A stretch of DNA of 64,000 bases from Buxus sempervirens. Its lineage: Eukaryota; Streptophyta; Magnoliopsida; Buxales; Buxaceae. A program made the position numbers and the translations under genes. This document shows positions 48,413-58,930 of the stretch, one piece after another. The stretch lies in the NCBI GenBank assembly GCA_947561395.2, contig OX387187.1:37925829-37989828 (forward strand), written 5' to 3'. The notes under the pieces are model-generated. The model saw only the letters and a list, made by a program, of their open reading frames with translations. It was not told the DNA's origin and did not search any database. Positions within the stretch are counted from its first letter, which is position 1. Each line of letters opens with the position of its first letter.

Positions 48413-49323
48413 CAAAGATGGAAGGGGCAAAATGCTCTGTGGTCTCGGCAACGGCAGCAGCTCTAGGAGGGGAGCCATTCTTCTTTTGGAATTGAAGCTT
48501 CAACTCGGGGTGAAGTTTCCAGCAAGTTTCCTTAAGTTGTCCAGGGTTCCCACAATGGCGACAGATCGACTACTTTCTCCCAGAAGGACGAGTATTATAC
48601 GGATCTGCTGAGGTAGCAAAGGCCATCTGATATATAACCTCGCCATAAGTAGGTATAGTAGTAGGAGTAGAAATAAGGTGCCGACGCTTCTCTTGATTGA
48701 TCATCGCAAAGGCATCCATAAAAAATGGAACTGGAGTAAAGTTTAGAATCTAGGTGCGAAGATTCTCAAACTCAAGCTTAAGCCCCATAAGAAAGGCATA
48801 AGTGTGAAGACGATCCAACTTCTTAACGGCCACAGAGGCCATCGTCCCAAAGTCACTGATGGGATCATACTAGGCCATCTCATCCCAAAGAGTCTGTAGG
48901 TAGCCAAAATACTGAGAGACAATCAATCCAAGGCTCTCCTGAGTGGCACGAGCAACCTCCTGGTACAACTCAAAGTGCCGAGCCTCATTCCGAGAATGAG
49001 CATACATTGCAGTCATAGCAGTCCAGAGGCCAGTAACATTCTCATGATACATAAACATATTAAAAATATGTGGCTCCATAGAGCCATAATTCCAACTCAG
49101 GATGAGGTAGTTATCAATATCCCATCGATCTGCCTTAAGATCATTATCAGCTGGATGTAGAGCTTTTCCCAAAAGCCAAGCAGACTTACCTCGACCACCA
49201 AAAAAAACAGCTTCAAGGACCGAGACCAAGCTGCAAAATTACATCCATTCAACAGAACACTAGTAACTCTTCCACCGGTCAAAGGAGGTGCTAGATCCAA
49301 ACGGGCACTAGATGATTCTGCCA
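48413..49323 (-). pseudogene. Copia gag
   Basis: ATG at 49323 (MAESSSARLDLAPPLTGGRV) opens the plant Copia gag: LNGCNFAAWSRSLKLFF, then (after a frame change near 49110-49220) RWDIDNYLILSWNYGS, LWTAMTAMYAHSRNEARHFE and YFGYLQTLWDEMA. Further on is a zinc knuckle CRHCGNPGQLKETCWKLH in which the usual zinc-binding His is Gln. Stops and a frameshift make it inactive. It is cut at 48412 by the solo LTR; the missing end continues at 20202. Confidence 0.85.
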
Positions 49324-50007
49324 TGGAGAATCAAAGAAATAACCGATGAAGAGGTAAACAATCCGTAGGGCATCAACAAATCACAGAGGACAAACATGAA
49401 GGAAAGAACCCTAGGTTTACTTAGAATGACATAGAGCCAAACCTAGGGCTGCCAAAAAATGAAGTCGCACGAAGGAGAGTCGCACGAGAAGAATAAGGGG
49501 TTCCGGCGACTAGAGGGGCCGGAGGCTGTGTGCATGAAAGAGAGGCGACTCGATGGTGGACTAGTGCTACGCACACGAGAAGAGATGAAGAAGAAGGTCG
49601 GGGAGATGCTGTGCAGCGGTGGTGGGTGCTGCAGCGGCGGCAGTGGCAGTGGTGGTGAGAGGTAAGGTTAGGGTTAGGGTTTGTTTGCTTTGATACCGTG
49701 TTGAAAGCCCAACAACACATAAGAGGAGGGGCCTCAACCTTAAAACCTAGACTTTAAGGTGAGAGAAGTCCATCTCTTATATGGTGAGTGAAATAATGGT
49801 GAATTTCCAATGTGGGACAAATTCTAACATGCCCCCTCACGCTGGACAACACAGCATGGACATGGGTTAAGCTCTGATACCAAGTTGAATTTTTGAATAA
49901 TAATAATCTCAATTATATTTAGTGAATAGTTAATGGGTTTTATACCCACAAGCTAATTAGCATAATTACAGTAATAACCCATAATTAACACATAATAATA
50001 TCTAACA
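49324..50007 (-). repeat. Copia 5' LTR and leader, with a second LTR-PBS unit
   Basis: Minus strand: LTR 50007 to ~49888 (starts TGTTAGATATTATTATG), then PBS TTGGTATCAGAGC (~49869-49881). About 30 bp later comes a polypurine-like GTGAGGGGGCA, then a second TG-starting unit (TGTTAGAATTTGTCCC at ~49831) containing a TATA-like ATATAAGAG, ending ...CTTTCAACA near 49703. A second PBS-like GGTATCAAAGC follows. The leader to the gag ATG has no other feature. Confidence 0.7.
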
Positions 50008-51578
50008 ATTTGAAATAGCCATAATTATCTGTCCTGCAAAATGTGGCTTGGTGGTGTTGGTGATACTGTTGTCTTGCCAAACACCGCTTGGAGGGTTCAG
50101 TCCATTTCTCCGACTTTCCAAAAGATCTCCTCAATTTCTCTATCACCAGCTTCACTTGGGAAGACTTGTAGTACATCAAGAGGAGTGAGACCGCTTCTAT
50201 TTGTGGCACTTACTTCCACCACCCCATTACTAGCACCGCCGTTGCTAAGCAACAACTCTATCACTTGATTTGTAATATTTATTTGTTTTTCCTTCATTCG
50301 TATGACCAATTACAGTAAAAGGAACTAAGAAATTATGAGCATGCAAAGGGTACTTGCCTCTAGTTGTTTCTTGGAGGTTGCTAGGTTCAAGACTGTGTTC
50401 CCTTGATTATCTTTCCTATTTAACAGGTCCTCTCTGTGGAACTCTTTCATCCATTCTATTAAGATCTGTAAGGCTCCAAACTGGTTATTCTTCACAGCAA
50501 GGTGAAGAGCAGTCTCACCTCGAGCAGTCACATGTTCGACACACTTTGAGCAAGCGGAGAGTAATTCACTTATAATATCAATTCTTCCTTTAATGGCTGC
50601 AAAGTGAAGAGGTACTCTTCTATCTCTACCCTTTTGACAGCAAAGTTGATGGTCAACCCTCAGGAGCTCCCTCACTATCTCTACATATCCATTTGCAGAT
50701 GCAAAGTTGATGTAGGGGGATCCGAGACAGATGATGCGGAGCTGTCAGATTGTACATTGATGGCGCTAGAATACCATGAGTTGGCAGAGCATCGCAAAGG
50801 CAGGAAGTGATGGTGATATATTTCTAATTGGGGCAGTTTTGAGTGCGTTTTAGTATTTTGGCCATAACTTTGGCTACGGTTATCGGAATCGTGCATATGA
50901 CCCCAATTCTGAAAGATATTTCCGGTGCACACGCCGTGGTACATGACTAAAGTCGATGTGTACCTTTATCGACCTCAAATTCCGCTGTTTTCCCCTCCGA
51001 ATCGCTATTCTTAGTTATTTGTTGCTATTTTTGGTAATACTTCATTTGTCAATTAGGAAGTGATTTTAAACCCGATTTGGGCTAGATTTTTCATAGGATG
51101 CTTATTTATTTCTATATTTTATTTAGGCATGCCTTAAGGGATTTTGCCGCTTTTAGTAACTTTCCAGTATAGACGATTTTTGGCTATAAAGTCCGGCTTA
51201 TGGACTCAGTTTAGGGGACTTGATGAATTAATATTGAATTGAACCTCAGAGACGTTTTTCTCTGTGTTTTGGGCAAGCTGCTTGTGTTCTTCCCTGTTTA
51301 TCATCTGTTCGAACTAGCCTACATAATAATCTCTATTCTGTTTGGCGTCAAAAGTGCAAGGGGCTAAACCCATCTTGATTCAGTTCTTTGGAAAAAGCTG
51401 GCTTCAGTCATATGATTTCTTTCACAAAATTAAGATGCCCTGCCATGGAAGCTATGTGCAGAGGAGTTTCTGCCGATGTGAGCGCTACATGATCGAGCAT
51501 GAGAGGATTTTCTTTGAGCAAAAGAAACAATTCAGTCACGCTCCCCGTTTGAGCTGCCTCGAACAACCTCCAATCCAT
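50008..51578 (-). pseudogene. ANK1: ankyrin-repeat gene, 5' part, disrupted
   Basis: ATG at 51578 (MDWRLFEAAQTGSVTELFLL). Exon 1 has ankyrin repeats ETPLHIASMAGHLNFVKEI, SPLHF(gap)ASANGYVEIVRELLRVD, VPLHFAAIKGRIDIISELLS, ETALHLAVKNNQFGALQILI and NTVLNLATSKKQLE. A solo LTR (50708-51350) splits it between PLHF and ASANG. The donor at 50357 is GC (CTAGAG|GCAAGT). Exon 2 (about 50287-50008) has SGLTPLDVLQVFP; the Copia element cuts it at 50007, so any PGG membrane domain lies off the left edge. Stops at 51408-51410 and 50097-50099 confirm a pseudogene. Related to ACD6-like plant ANK-PGG membrane proteins. Confidence 0.85.
50708..51350 (+). mobile_element. Solo LTR, 643 bp, in ANK1 exon 1
   Basis: It starts TGATGTAGGGGG and ends TTTGGCGTCA, flanked by perfect duplications aaagt (50703-50707, 51351-51355). 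A TATA-like CTATAAAG is near 51184. Removing it restores the ankyrin repeat frame. No coding region. Confidence 0.88.
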
Positions 51579-51837
51579 TCTTATGGACTAGCTTGGGGCC
51601 TCAAACTGTCTTCTACAGAGATGCTATTGTAGATGTGGCTGGAGAAGAAGAGGTGGTTGTGGTGTTTGCTGGCAGTGGGTATTTCAACAAGGAGCAAAAC
51701 CAAGTCATCCCTTTTGACTTCACTATTTTGATGCATTCTTTCCCATGGATTTAGACATTTTTAATGAAAAATTATCCTTCAGGAGTTGACTTTCTTGTCG
51801 GCCTCCGTCACAGGTTTAATTTATCCTTGATTTCAGT
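51579..51837. other. ANK1 upstream region
   Basis: Lies 5' of the ANK1 start on the minus strand and up to the MULE at ~51838. No recognisable element; this may be the residual ANK1 promoter. Confidence 0.4.
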
Positions 51838-51988
51838 GTTCCTCTCGACCCGTTCGTATTACGAATGGTCTTGCGTGCACTCATTGCGTGACACGCGTCC
51901 ACCCTCCCTCTCTCCTCTTTTGAACGGCAACGGCCTCCATTATCATGAGTTCCGCATCGTTCAAGCCGCGTTCGAGCCTCTAAAACAT

Positions 51989-52230
51989 GACCTCCACTCT
52001 AATAGTGGGCACTGTGAGTGAGCTCTTATCGGAATCTGAATCTGGACCCCGCTTCTGTACAAGCATTCCTCCTGGTCTTAGCTCCCAATCCACCAATTCC
52101 GGACCTTACAAAGCTCCATTCTTCGGTGCCATCTCCGTCGTCTTCGTCCTCGTTCGAACCATCTCAGCTTCAAGTCTTATTGATCTTCTTTCGAGATCCC
52201 AAATAAAATGTCATGAAACTGTCAAAAAGA
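51989..52230 (-). pseudogene. BAG-family co-chaperone gene fragment (5' exon)
   Basis: Minus-strand frame reads WELRPGGMLVQKRG followed by DSDSDKSSLTVPTIRVEV. This is the hallmark N-terminal block of plant BAG1-4-type proteins, just before their ubiquitin-like domain; those proteins bind Hsp70 through a C-terminal BAG domain absent here. A stop precedes GPELVDWEL. Upstream (52240-52860) is pyrimidine-rich sequence resembling a host 5' untranslated region. The fragment runs into the MULE arm at ~51985, as expected of a captured piece. Confidence 0.75.
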
Positions 52231-52865
52231 AAGGGAAAACAAAAAACCCCGTTTCGGTTTCTTCTTTTTCCGGTTATAGGTAACCCTGAAGACACGAAAG
52301 GACCTTAGATCTCTTCAACGCCATCATTTTGAACTCTGACGGAATCAAAGAAATCCAGTTCCATTAAATCGTGTTGAAACAAATGTTTGGAATCTATGAA
52401 CCAAAGCACCACACTCGTCACCCCAATTGCAATAAACTTGTGCCTTCATCAAACTTAACGCAGAAACACCATGATCGTACAAGAAATCCGAAACCCACCA
52501 ACCCTTTAACAAAGAACACTCGAAGATCATGGAACTTGAACCCCCTACATCAAAAATCCCCAGAATCGTAGCTTCTTCAACCTAATCTCAACTGGAAACA
52601 CATCAGATCTCTCGAGGAATACAATTAAACAAACCCCATTTGATAATCTCTCCAATCAAAAACTAGAGAACCCAACAACCCAAGAAAACAGCCTCACGGC
52701 CTCGTTTTCCACTCTTCTTCTTCTTCTGGAAGAAACTCAAAAAGAAGAACAACAAAGAGGAAGAAAAAAGAAAAATAAAACAATGAATGAATGGCCAGCG
52801 AAACCAGAGAATAATCTGTATGTATAATGGAATAAACTCAAAAAGTGTCTGTTTCATCTTCTCAT

Positions 52866-54944
52866 TGTCAGCACCCCATTTTTGCAGCATAAAATTGCCC
52901 AAGAAGCATATCTTAAACCAGCATATATGTGGGCACGTAAATCAAGGTTTTTATAATAGACCCATCTTTTTGAAATAACAAGCCCATAATAAAGAGAATT
53001 CTGAGCCGATTCCGATGCACCAAACCGTACTCAAATCGGATCTAAAACAGCCAAGTTATGAATAAAAGAAATAAAGGGTAGTTTGGGGATTTTTACAAAA
53101 CCGAAATTGGATGCCACATGGCAGCCACGTGTACGCCATGATGGCTGCCATGTAACCAATGACAAATTAAAATTTTGTGGGGTTGTTTTAGTAAATAAGT
53201 AAGTTTCCTAATAGGGTTCCTTATGCAAATAAATAACAAAGTTAATAAAAGTTTAAGATTAAAAAATAATAATAATAAAAATAAACAAAGAGAAATGAGT
53301 TGGACGAATTTGTCCAACTCATATTCTCTTGAGATATTGAGACAAAGCTTAAAAAAATATATAAGCCTAATAAAAATGTGGGACAAAATAGACTTTGACC
53401 AAACTTAAATAAATGAGGGTGTTTAAGAGAGGAAGAGGAAGAGGAAGAGTTAAGGGTTTAAGAAAGTAAGAGGAAGGGTTAGGTGTTTAAGAGAGGAAGA
53501 TGAAGAGTTAGGAGTTTAGGTGTTTAAGAGAGGAAGTTAGGGAGATGAGAGGTTTAGGAGATGAAGAGGAAAGGTTAGGAGTTAATAATTTGAAGGAGTG
53601 GGAATTCTCTATAAAAGGGCTTGAAGTTGGGAGCAAAAGGAGAGAAGAAAAAGTAAAAGAGCAAGTAAGAGAGTTCTTTGAAAGAAAAAGCAGCAAGTAA
53701 GAGAATTCTTTGAAAGAAAAAGCAGCAAGTAGGAAGAAGTGGAGAAAAGAAGAGGGATGTCTACTAGCAAGGAGGGAGAAAGGAAACTGCTGTTCACAAC
53801 ACACCAAGGTTCTAAGACCTGATTTGAAGTGTCAATCCATAACAGGTGAGTCATTTGTTTAATACATTGTATGAGACCTCTCTTTCATTACAATTTTTGA
53901 GATAAGATTACATGATTGGTGAGAGACATGTATATATGTTTGATGGCTTTGGGTAATTTTATTATGTAAAAAAAAGACAAAGATATAAAGTTCTGAATTT
54001 TTTTTTCCTGCATTACGTTTGCACCTGTTTTCCAAATAAACCAATTTTTTTCACCTAGTTCTAGTTTGATTCAAGTCTGGAGTCCTCATGAGATTTGTGG
54101 TATTTCTATTTTAGTTTAATCTAAAAATATGCTCGAGACCCTACACTATGAGTAGGTATTTTATTTTTAATTTTCTTTGGTTCAGATTTTCAATTGGAAA
54201 TGTCTAACAGTAAATTTTGGAGCTTCATATCTCTTAAATGAAAATGAATTTTTGAAAACTGCTATAGGTTATTTTAGTGTTTAAAGTCATGATTCTAAGG
54301 AATCAAATTTCGTACAATTTGGTTAAGAATTGAGGGAGATATGAATCTTTGAATATGGATAGCGCAGTAATTCAGGTTGTTTCATTTTTTTGTTTCCTTT
54401 GTAAATTAATAATTAGACCATGGTTAAAAGTAGTTCAAGTGGTCTCATTTTCTTGCCTTGTAAATTAGTAATTAGTTAATCTTTCATGATAAAAACAATA
54501 GAAAACAAAACAAAACAAAAATAATAAATAATAAGAAAAGGAAAAAGCAAATGAAACAAGCATTGAAGTGATGATTCTTTCTTGTGGTTGAAAATTGTTT
54601 TAGCATGGTTTCGTTTTGTTCATATTGCTTTACTTTCGATGTAATTTTGTGGAGGCCTTGTACATATAAATTAATATTTGTTGTACACTTAAAATGATAA
54701 AAAATTAGAAAATAAATAAAAAATAAATAAGAGAGCCCATTAAATATCCAACTAATTTAAGGGAACCCATTTCGGTGGGGCAACATAGGGTGTTCAAGGA
54801 CTTCCCTCGGTTGTAATCGGGTCACTAATCCAAAATCACTAGTACAGACCAAAAATCAACAAGGTGTCTACCTGCACCATTTCAGGTAGTGGCGACTCCA
54901 TAAAACATGTAACGTGCTTTTCCCGCACGCCCGAGGTGCGCACA
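52866..54944 (+). mobile_element. Tat-like family solo LTR (2.08 kb) inside the BAG MULE
   Basis: It starts TGTCAGCACCCCATTTTTGC and ends GAGGTGCGCACA, with perfect duplications ctcat (52861-52865, 54945-54949). TATA (CTATAAAAGG) at 53609-53618. Palindromes upstream: GAGTTGGAC/GTCCAACTC (53297-53320) and ATGGCAGCC/GGCTGCCAT (about 53115-53153). U5 TGGCGACTCC at 54890-54899. No coding region. Confidence 0.92.
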
Positions 54945-55158
54945 CTCATGAGGTTAAAAAAAACCCCATTCTGAATCTCGTTCGAACGAGGCTTGAACGA
55001 CGTAAAAATCCTGATAACAGAGGCCGTTGCCATTCGAAAGAGGAGAGAGGGAGGGTGGACGCGTGTCGCGCAATGGGCGCACGCAAGACCAATCGTAACA
55101 CTAATGGGTGGAGAGGAAATCGGTTGCCAGTTGGTTGGCGTAGTAGGACAACAAAAAG

Positions 55159-55404
55159 CGACCGATTTCCTCTGTGACCATTCGAATTTCGAACGGTCTT
55201 TTGAACTGTAAGGACGCGACACGCGTCCTTCTCATTTTAAAACAAAAAAACACGGAGAAAGCAATTGACAGAGAAAAACTAACGTCTTCGACTAAAACTA
55301 ACGATGCTTGCGACGTTTGCTTACTTGTCTGTCGATTATTTCTGAAATTTTCAACAGAATGATGAGAATAGAGAGAGAGTGAGAAAGCAGCCCATCAACA
55401 ATCA
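55159..55404 (+). repeat. Left TIR of the ANK2 Pack-MULE
   Basis: Pairs with the reverse complement of 63268-63513 over ~246 bp with scattered differences. Its inner end (CCCATCAACAATCA) includes the ANK2 stop codon (TGA on the minus strand, 55404-55402). Just outside lies the TSD aacaaaaag. Confidence 0.85.
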
Positions 55405-55555
55405 TAATTTAAAATCAAAAGAGACGAAAACCACCTCAAACCTTTTCTTCATTCTGGTTTGATGATGCCTTCCCCTTTCAATTCTGACCAATCGTAACAC
55501 CAAGCGGATAATGTGTACAAGGATAAAAACGCCAATTATCGCCAATATCAATAAC

Positions 55556-56275
55556 TAGGGCTGGCAATGGGTCGGATATATATCCGAATTCGATCCAAAG
55601 CCGATCCGAAATTGACGAATCCGATCCAAAATCTAAGATCCGTGGTTCGAATACGGATCTAAAATCTAAGATCCGAAAAAATTCAGATTCAAATACGAAT
55701 ATACATATATCCAATCCGAATAGGATCCGACTGAAATCATATATATCCTATACAAAAACCCAGAGCAGACATTGGTTAAACTGTAGACCATTTATAAACT
55801 ATGGTTGAACCATCATAACTAAAACCAAAAACCTTTAGAAAACGATTTGCCCTAAATCTAAACTTTCTCTCCTCTTTGTCGCTACCGCCCTCCGGCGATT
55901 GGTACCAGCTGCAAACCCACTTAAAGAAACAATTCCAAAACCCCCTATTTTGCTCTGAAATTCCATTGTTCAGACCAGGCCGGTCGTTCTAAGTTCCGAG
56001 GTACGATTTTTTTGTCAGTCGCTCAATATCCACTGTTGCATGGTGCTTCAAATTTGAATTTTAAACCCATTTCTCATTTAAATCCCTCTCTGAGTAGGGC
56101 TGGCAATGAATGGGATATATATTCGAATCCAATCCAAAACCAAAATTGGCGAATTCGAATATAGGATTTAGATCCGTGGTTCGAATACGGATCTGAAATC
56201 TAAGATTCGATAAAATTCGGATTCAAATACGAATATACATATATCCGATCCATATTCGACCGATTGCCACCCTTA
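55556..56275. mobile_element. hAT-like non-autonomous element, 720 bp, in ANK2 last exon
   Basis: Perfect 8-bp duplications tcaataac (55548-55555, 56276-56283). Termini TAGGGCTGGCAAT and ATTGCCACCCTTA are inverted (11 of 13). A second, similar left end starts at 56095 (TAGGGCTGGCAATGAATGG) and the first ~180 bp are repeated there, so the element is two related copies in tandem or a nested insertion. The interior is rich in GATCCGAA/TTCGGATC short palindromes; 55760-56090 shows no gene. Confidence 0.8.
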
Positions 56276-57350
56276 TCAATAACGTTGGAATCAAAAATGA
56301 AAATATTATGCCCGACATTGATTCACCGGGCAAAGTCGCACTGATCAAAACCAAGTAAGCAAACGCCATGAAAAAGATGGCGATCCACATTGCAGCCGTC
56401 AAAACCCAGTTGCAGAACCAATGCTGGTGTGTGGATCCGCTCATAACCAAAAGGATTATACTCAGTGAAGCAAACCAAGATACTAAGTAGGAAATCAAGA
56501 ACATCTGGTAAAATCCGTAATAATGATGAAAAAAAACTAGAGGATTGATTCCAGCCAGAAATGCCACCACTGCCACGAGTGTAGCCAACACCATTAAAGC
56601 TGCTCTTCGATGTCCCAACCAACCCTCATCCGGCTTCGAATTCATTTCCTCTACTTGCTGACTCAAAATCTCAGAACTATCTACCTGTGTCACGATTTCA
56701 AAGTGTGGTGATGCCGCCATTGCTACATGGGAAGTGTTGTTACCTCTTAAAGCTGCTGCATCTTGAAGCAACTCTCGGATCTCCATGTTCTTCAAATCTC
56801 TTGGACAATGTTCTATCACATCCATGGCGGTGAATCCGTTCCTGTTCAAGGAATTTACCTTCACCCCAACATTGGCTAACAGGTATCTCGTGGTCTGCAG
56901 ATGCAACACAGAGGTCAAAAACCCCAGAAGGAAGAAGAAAAGTGTAAATTTCTAAGATAGAGGTCATACCTCTACTTGCTTGTTGGCTACAGCGAGATGC
57001 AACACGGTGTTGCCTTCGTCATCAGGAGCGTTGACTAGGTCGACGTCGCTCACCGAGTTGACCGGCAACCGAAGGGCGTCAACCCGGCTGTGCTTCATAC
57101 ACAAGTGCAGAAGAGTCTCGCCATGATCGAATCGCTCGCGAGTCACTTAGGGTCGAATCCGAATCAACTCAGTTATGACATCGACTTGGCCTTTCATGAC
57201 GGCTAGATGGAGAGGTGTTCTTCCATCTTGATCACGAGCAAGGCACATGTCAAGACCCACCCGCAATAATTCTCTTACGATATCGACGTAGCCTTCGGTG
57301 GAGGCCAGATGAAGGGGCGAGCATCCTTGTGAATCTAACTTGAGAGCAAG

Positions 57351-57700
57351 GTTTGCCGTTTCGGCGACACCTCGCGAGGTGTTGCCGAAATTTCGTATTT
57401 CAGTGCCTCAGTGGCACGAAATACAACTCCGAAACCCCCTCTCCTACGTTTCGTTGGGGTACTGGCGAAACTCAACGAAATTCCCCCTCTCCTACGTTTC
57501 GCTGGGGTGTCGGCGAAACTCAGCGAAATTTCGCTGAGTTTCGCAGAATCCAAGCGAAACACAGGAGAGGGCAAAAAAATTTGGCTCCCTAGCGTTTCGC
57601 TGAGGTGCCAGCGAAATGCTCGGCACCTCACCTATTTTAGGCGAGGTGCCGTCGAGATTTCGCCATTTCTGGCGAAATCTCGACGAAAGGGGGTTTCGAA
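57351..57700. repeat. hAT subterminal repeat region
   Basis: Many short inverted repeats around GCGAAA and TTTCGC (for example GCGAAATTTCGC and CCTCGCGAGG). The motif CCCTCTCCTACGTTTCG occurs twice. Such clustered motifs are usual transposase-binding sites in hATs. Translated frames here are artefacts. Confidence 0.65.
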
Positions 57701-58119
57701 AAACCCCAAATCTGATTTTTTTTTTTCTTCCAATTGGTTGTTCCATTCTCTTCCAAATCAAAGACAGAGAATGATTGAAGCTTGGGATTGCAATCTCCAC
57801 TCAGTTTTTGTGTGATTTGAAGTCTTCAAGAGTTTAAAATTGAGGTAATTATGTTTTTTCCCTTATTTATGCTTGTAATTAACTTAGATTGTACTGATTT
57901 TTTTATATGTTATGTAACAACACCCGATCTATCGATGGGTGTTGTTACTTTTTTTTTTCCAAAAATTAGTATTTTTTAATTTATTTGACACGAAAAATCA
58001 TTTAAAAATAATATTTAATTATTTCTTTAATACGAAAATCATTAATTATTTATTTAAAAATAACATATTAATAATATAATGAAAATGTTTTATAATATTA
58101 CAATAACAATAATAATTAT

Positions 58120-58930
58120 TTATTTATTTAATACGAAAATCATTAAAAAATTTGAAAAAATTATTAAAAAATGAAACAAATTAGTAAAAATATGGATGAA
58201 AATATGAAATATTATATGAAGCATGGATACCCAATTTGTAGATGGGGGTGCACACTTTTATTTTTTGTAAAAAAGGAATAATTATTTATTTATTTAATCC
58301 AAAAATCAATTAAAAATTAAAAAAATATGAAAAAAGTTAGTAAAAATATGGATTATATTTATGTGAAGTGTGGACACTCAATTTATAGATAGGCGTGCAA
58401 ACTTTTATTTTTTTTTAAAAAATGAATAATTAATTGTTTATTTAATTCGAAAATCATTAAAAAATTAAAAAAATTAAGAAAATATGAAAAAAAAATTAGT
58501 AAAAATATGGATTATATTTACGTGAAGCGTGGATACCCAATTTACAGATGGGCGTGCAAACTTTTTTTTTGTAAAAAATGAATAAATAATTGTTTATTTA
58601 ATCCGAAAATCATTAAAAAATTAAAAAAATTTTAAGAAAATATGAAAAAAATTAGTAAAAATATGGATTATATTTATGTGAAGCGTAGACACCCAATTTA
58701 TAAATGGGTGTGCAAACTTTTTTTTTGTTGTAAAAAATGAATAAATAATTGTTTATTTAATCCGAAAATCATTAAAAAAAATTAAAAAAATTTTAAGAAA
58801 ATATGAAAAAAAATTAGTAAAAATATGGATTATATTTATGTGAAGCGTGGACACCCAATTTATAGATGGGCGTGCAAACTTTTATTTTTTTTGTAAAAAT
58901 TGAATAATTAATTGTTTATTTAATCCGAAA
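58120..58930. repeat. ~155-bp tandem repeats in hAT upstream region
   Basis: The landmark ACCCAATTTATAGATGGGCG and variants recur near 58230, 58376, 58535, 58690 and 58852, each followed by GTGCAAACTTTT and preceded by AAAAATATGGATTATATTTA. Units are very AT-rich and ~146-162 bp long. A related half-unit (CACCCGATCTATCGATGGGTG) lies at 57928-57948. No gene; likely in the transposase 5' untranslated region or first intron. Confidence 0.85.

Larger units (their letters stand above)
1..50007 (-). mobile_element. Ty1/Copia retrotransposon, split into four pieces by nested insertions
   Basis: Read on the minus strand, gag (49323-48413), protease/integrase (20202-19266), integrase/RT (17838-16494) and RT/RNase H (1177-87) join in the right order, and each junction restores the reading sense. 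Across the 16494/1177 junction RT reads KSLYGLK then QSPRAWF. Across 48413/20202 gag continues into VAALQAQIAQL. The same 79-bp LTR end lies at 1-79 and 49929-50007. The three interruptions are 1178-16493, 17839-19265 and 20203-48407, each with direct target duplications. The 5' LTR abuts an ankyrin exon, so the element landed in ANK1; the other flank lies outside the window. Numerous stops make it non-autonomous. Confidence 0.9.
51838..55128. mobile_element. Pack-MULE-like element with BAG gene fragment
   Basis: Inverted arms at 51838-51980 and about 54975-55128 pair over long stretches (shared GGTCTTGCGTGC, GACACGCGTCCACCCTCCC, GGCAACGGCCTC). The right end reads GAGAGGAAATCGGTTG, resembling the TIR end of the neighbouring MULE (55159). 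Between the arms lie a BAG-family gene fragment and a solo LTR (52866-54944). Net length without the LTR is ~1.2 kb. I could not find a clear 9-bp duplication, so the exact outer ends are approximate. Confidence 0.65.

Noticed and set aside
49421-49720. 99-codon Ser/His-rich frame upstream of Copia gag
   Set aside because: Low-complexity GGC/CAC repeats in the Copia leader; no conserved domain and overlaps the PBS region.
55478-55714. 78-codon frame with FESEFFRILDF repeats
   Set aside because: Translates the GATCCGAA repeats of the small hAT-like element.
57335-57815. Frames of 65-134 codons with RWGTGETQRNS repeats
   Set aside because: hAT subterminal repeats, open in several frames at once.
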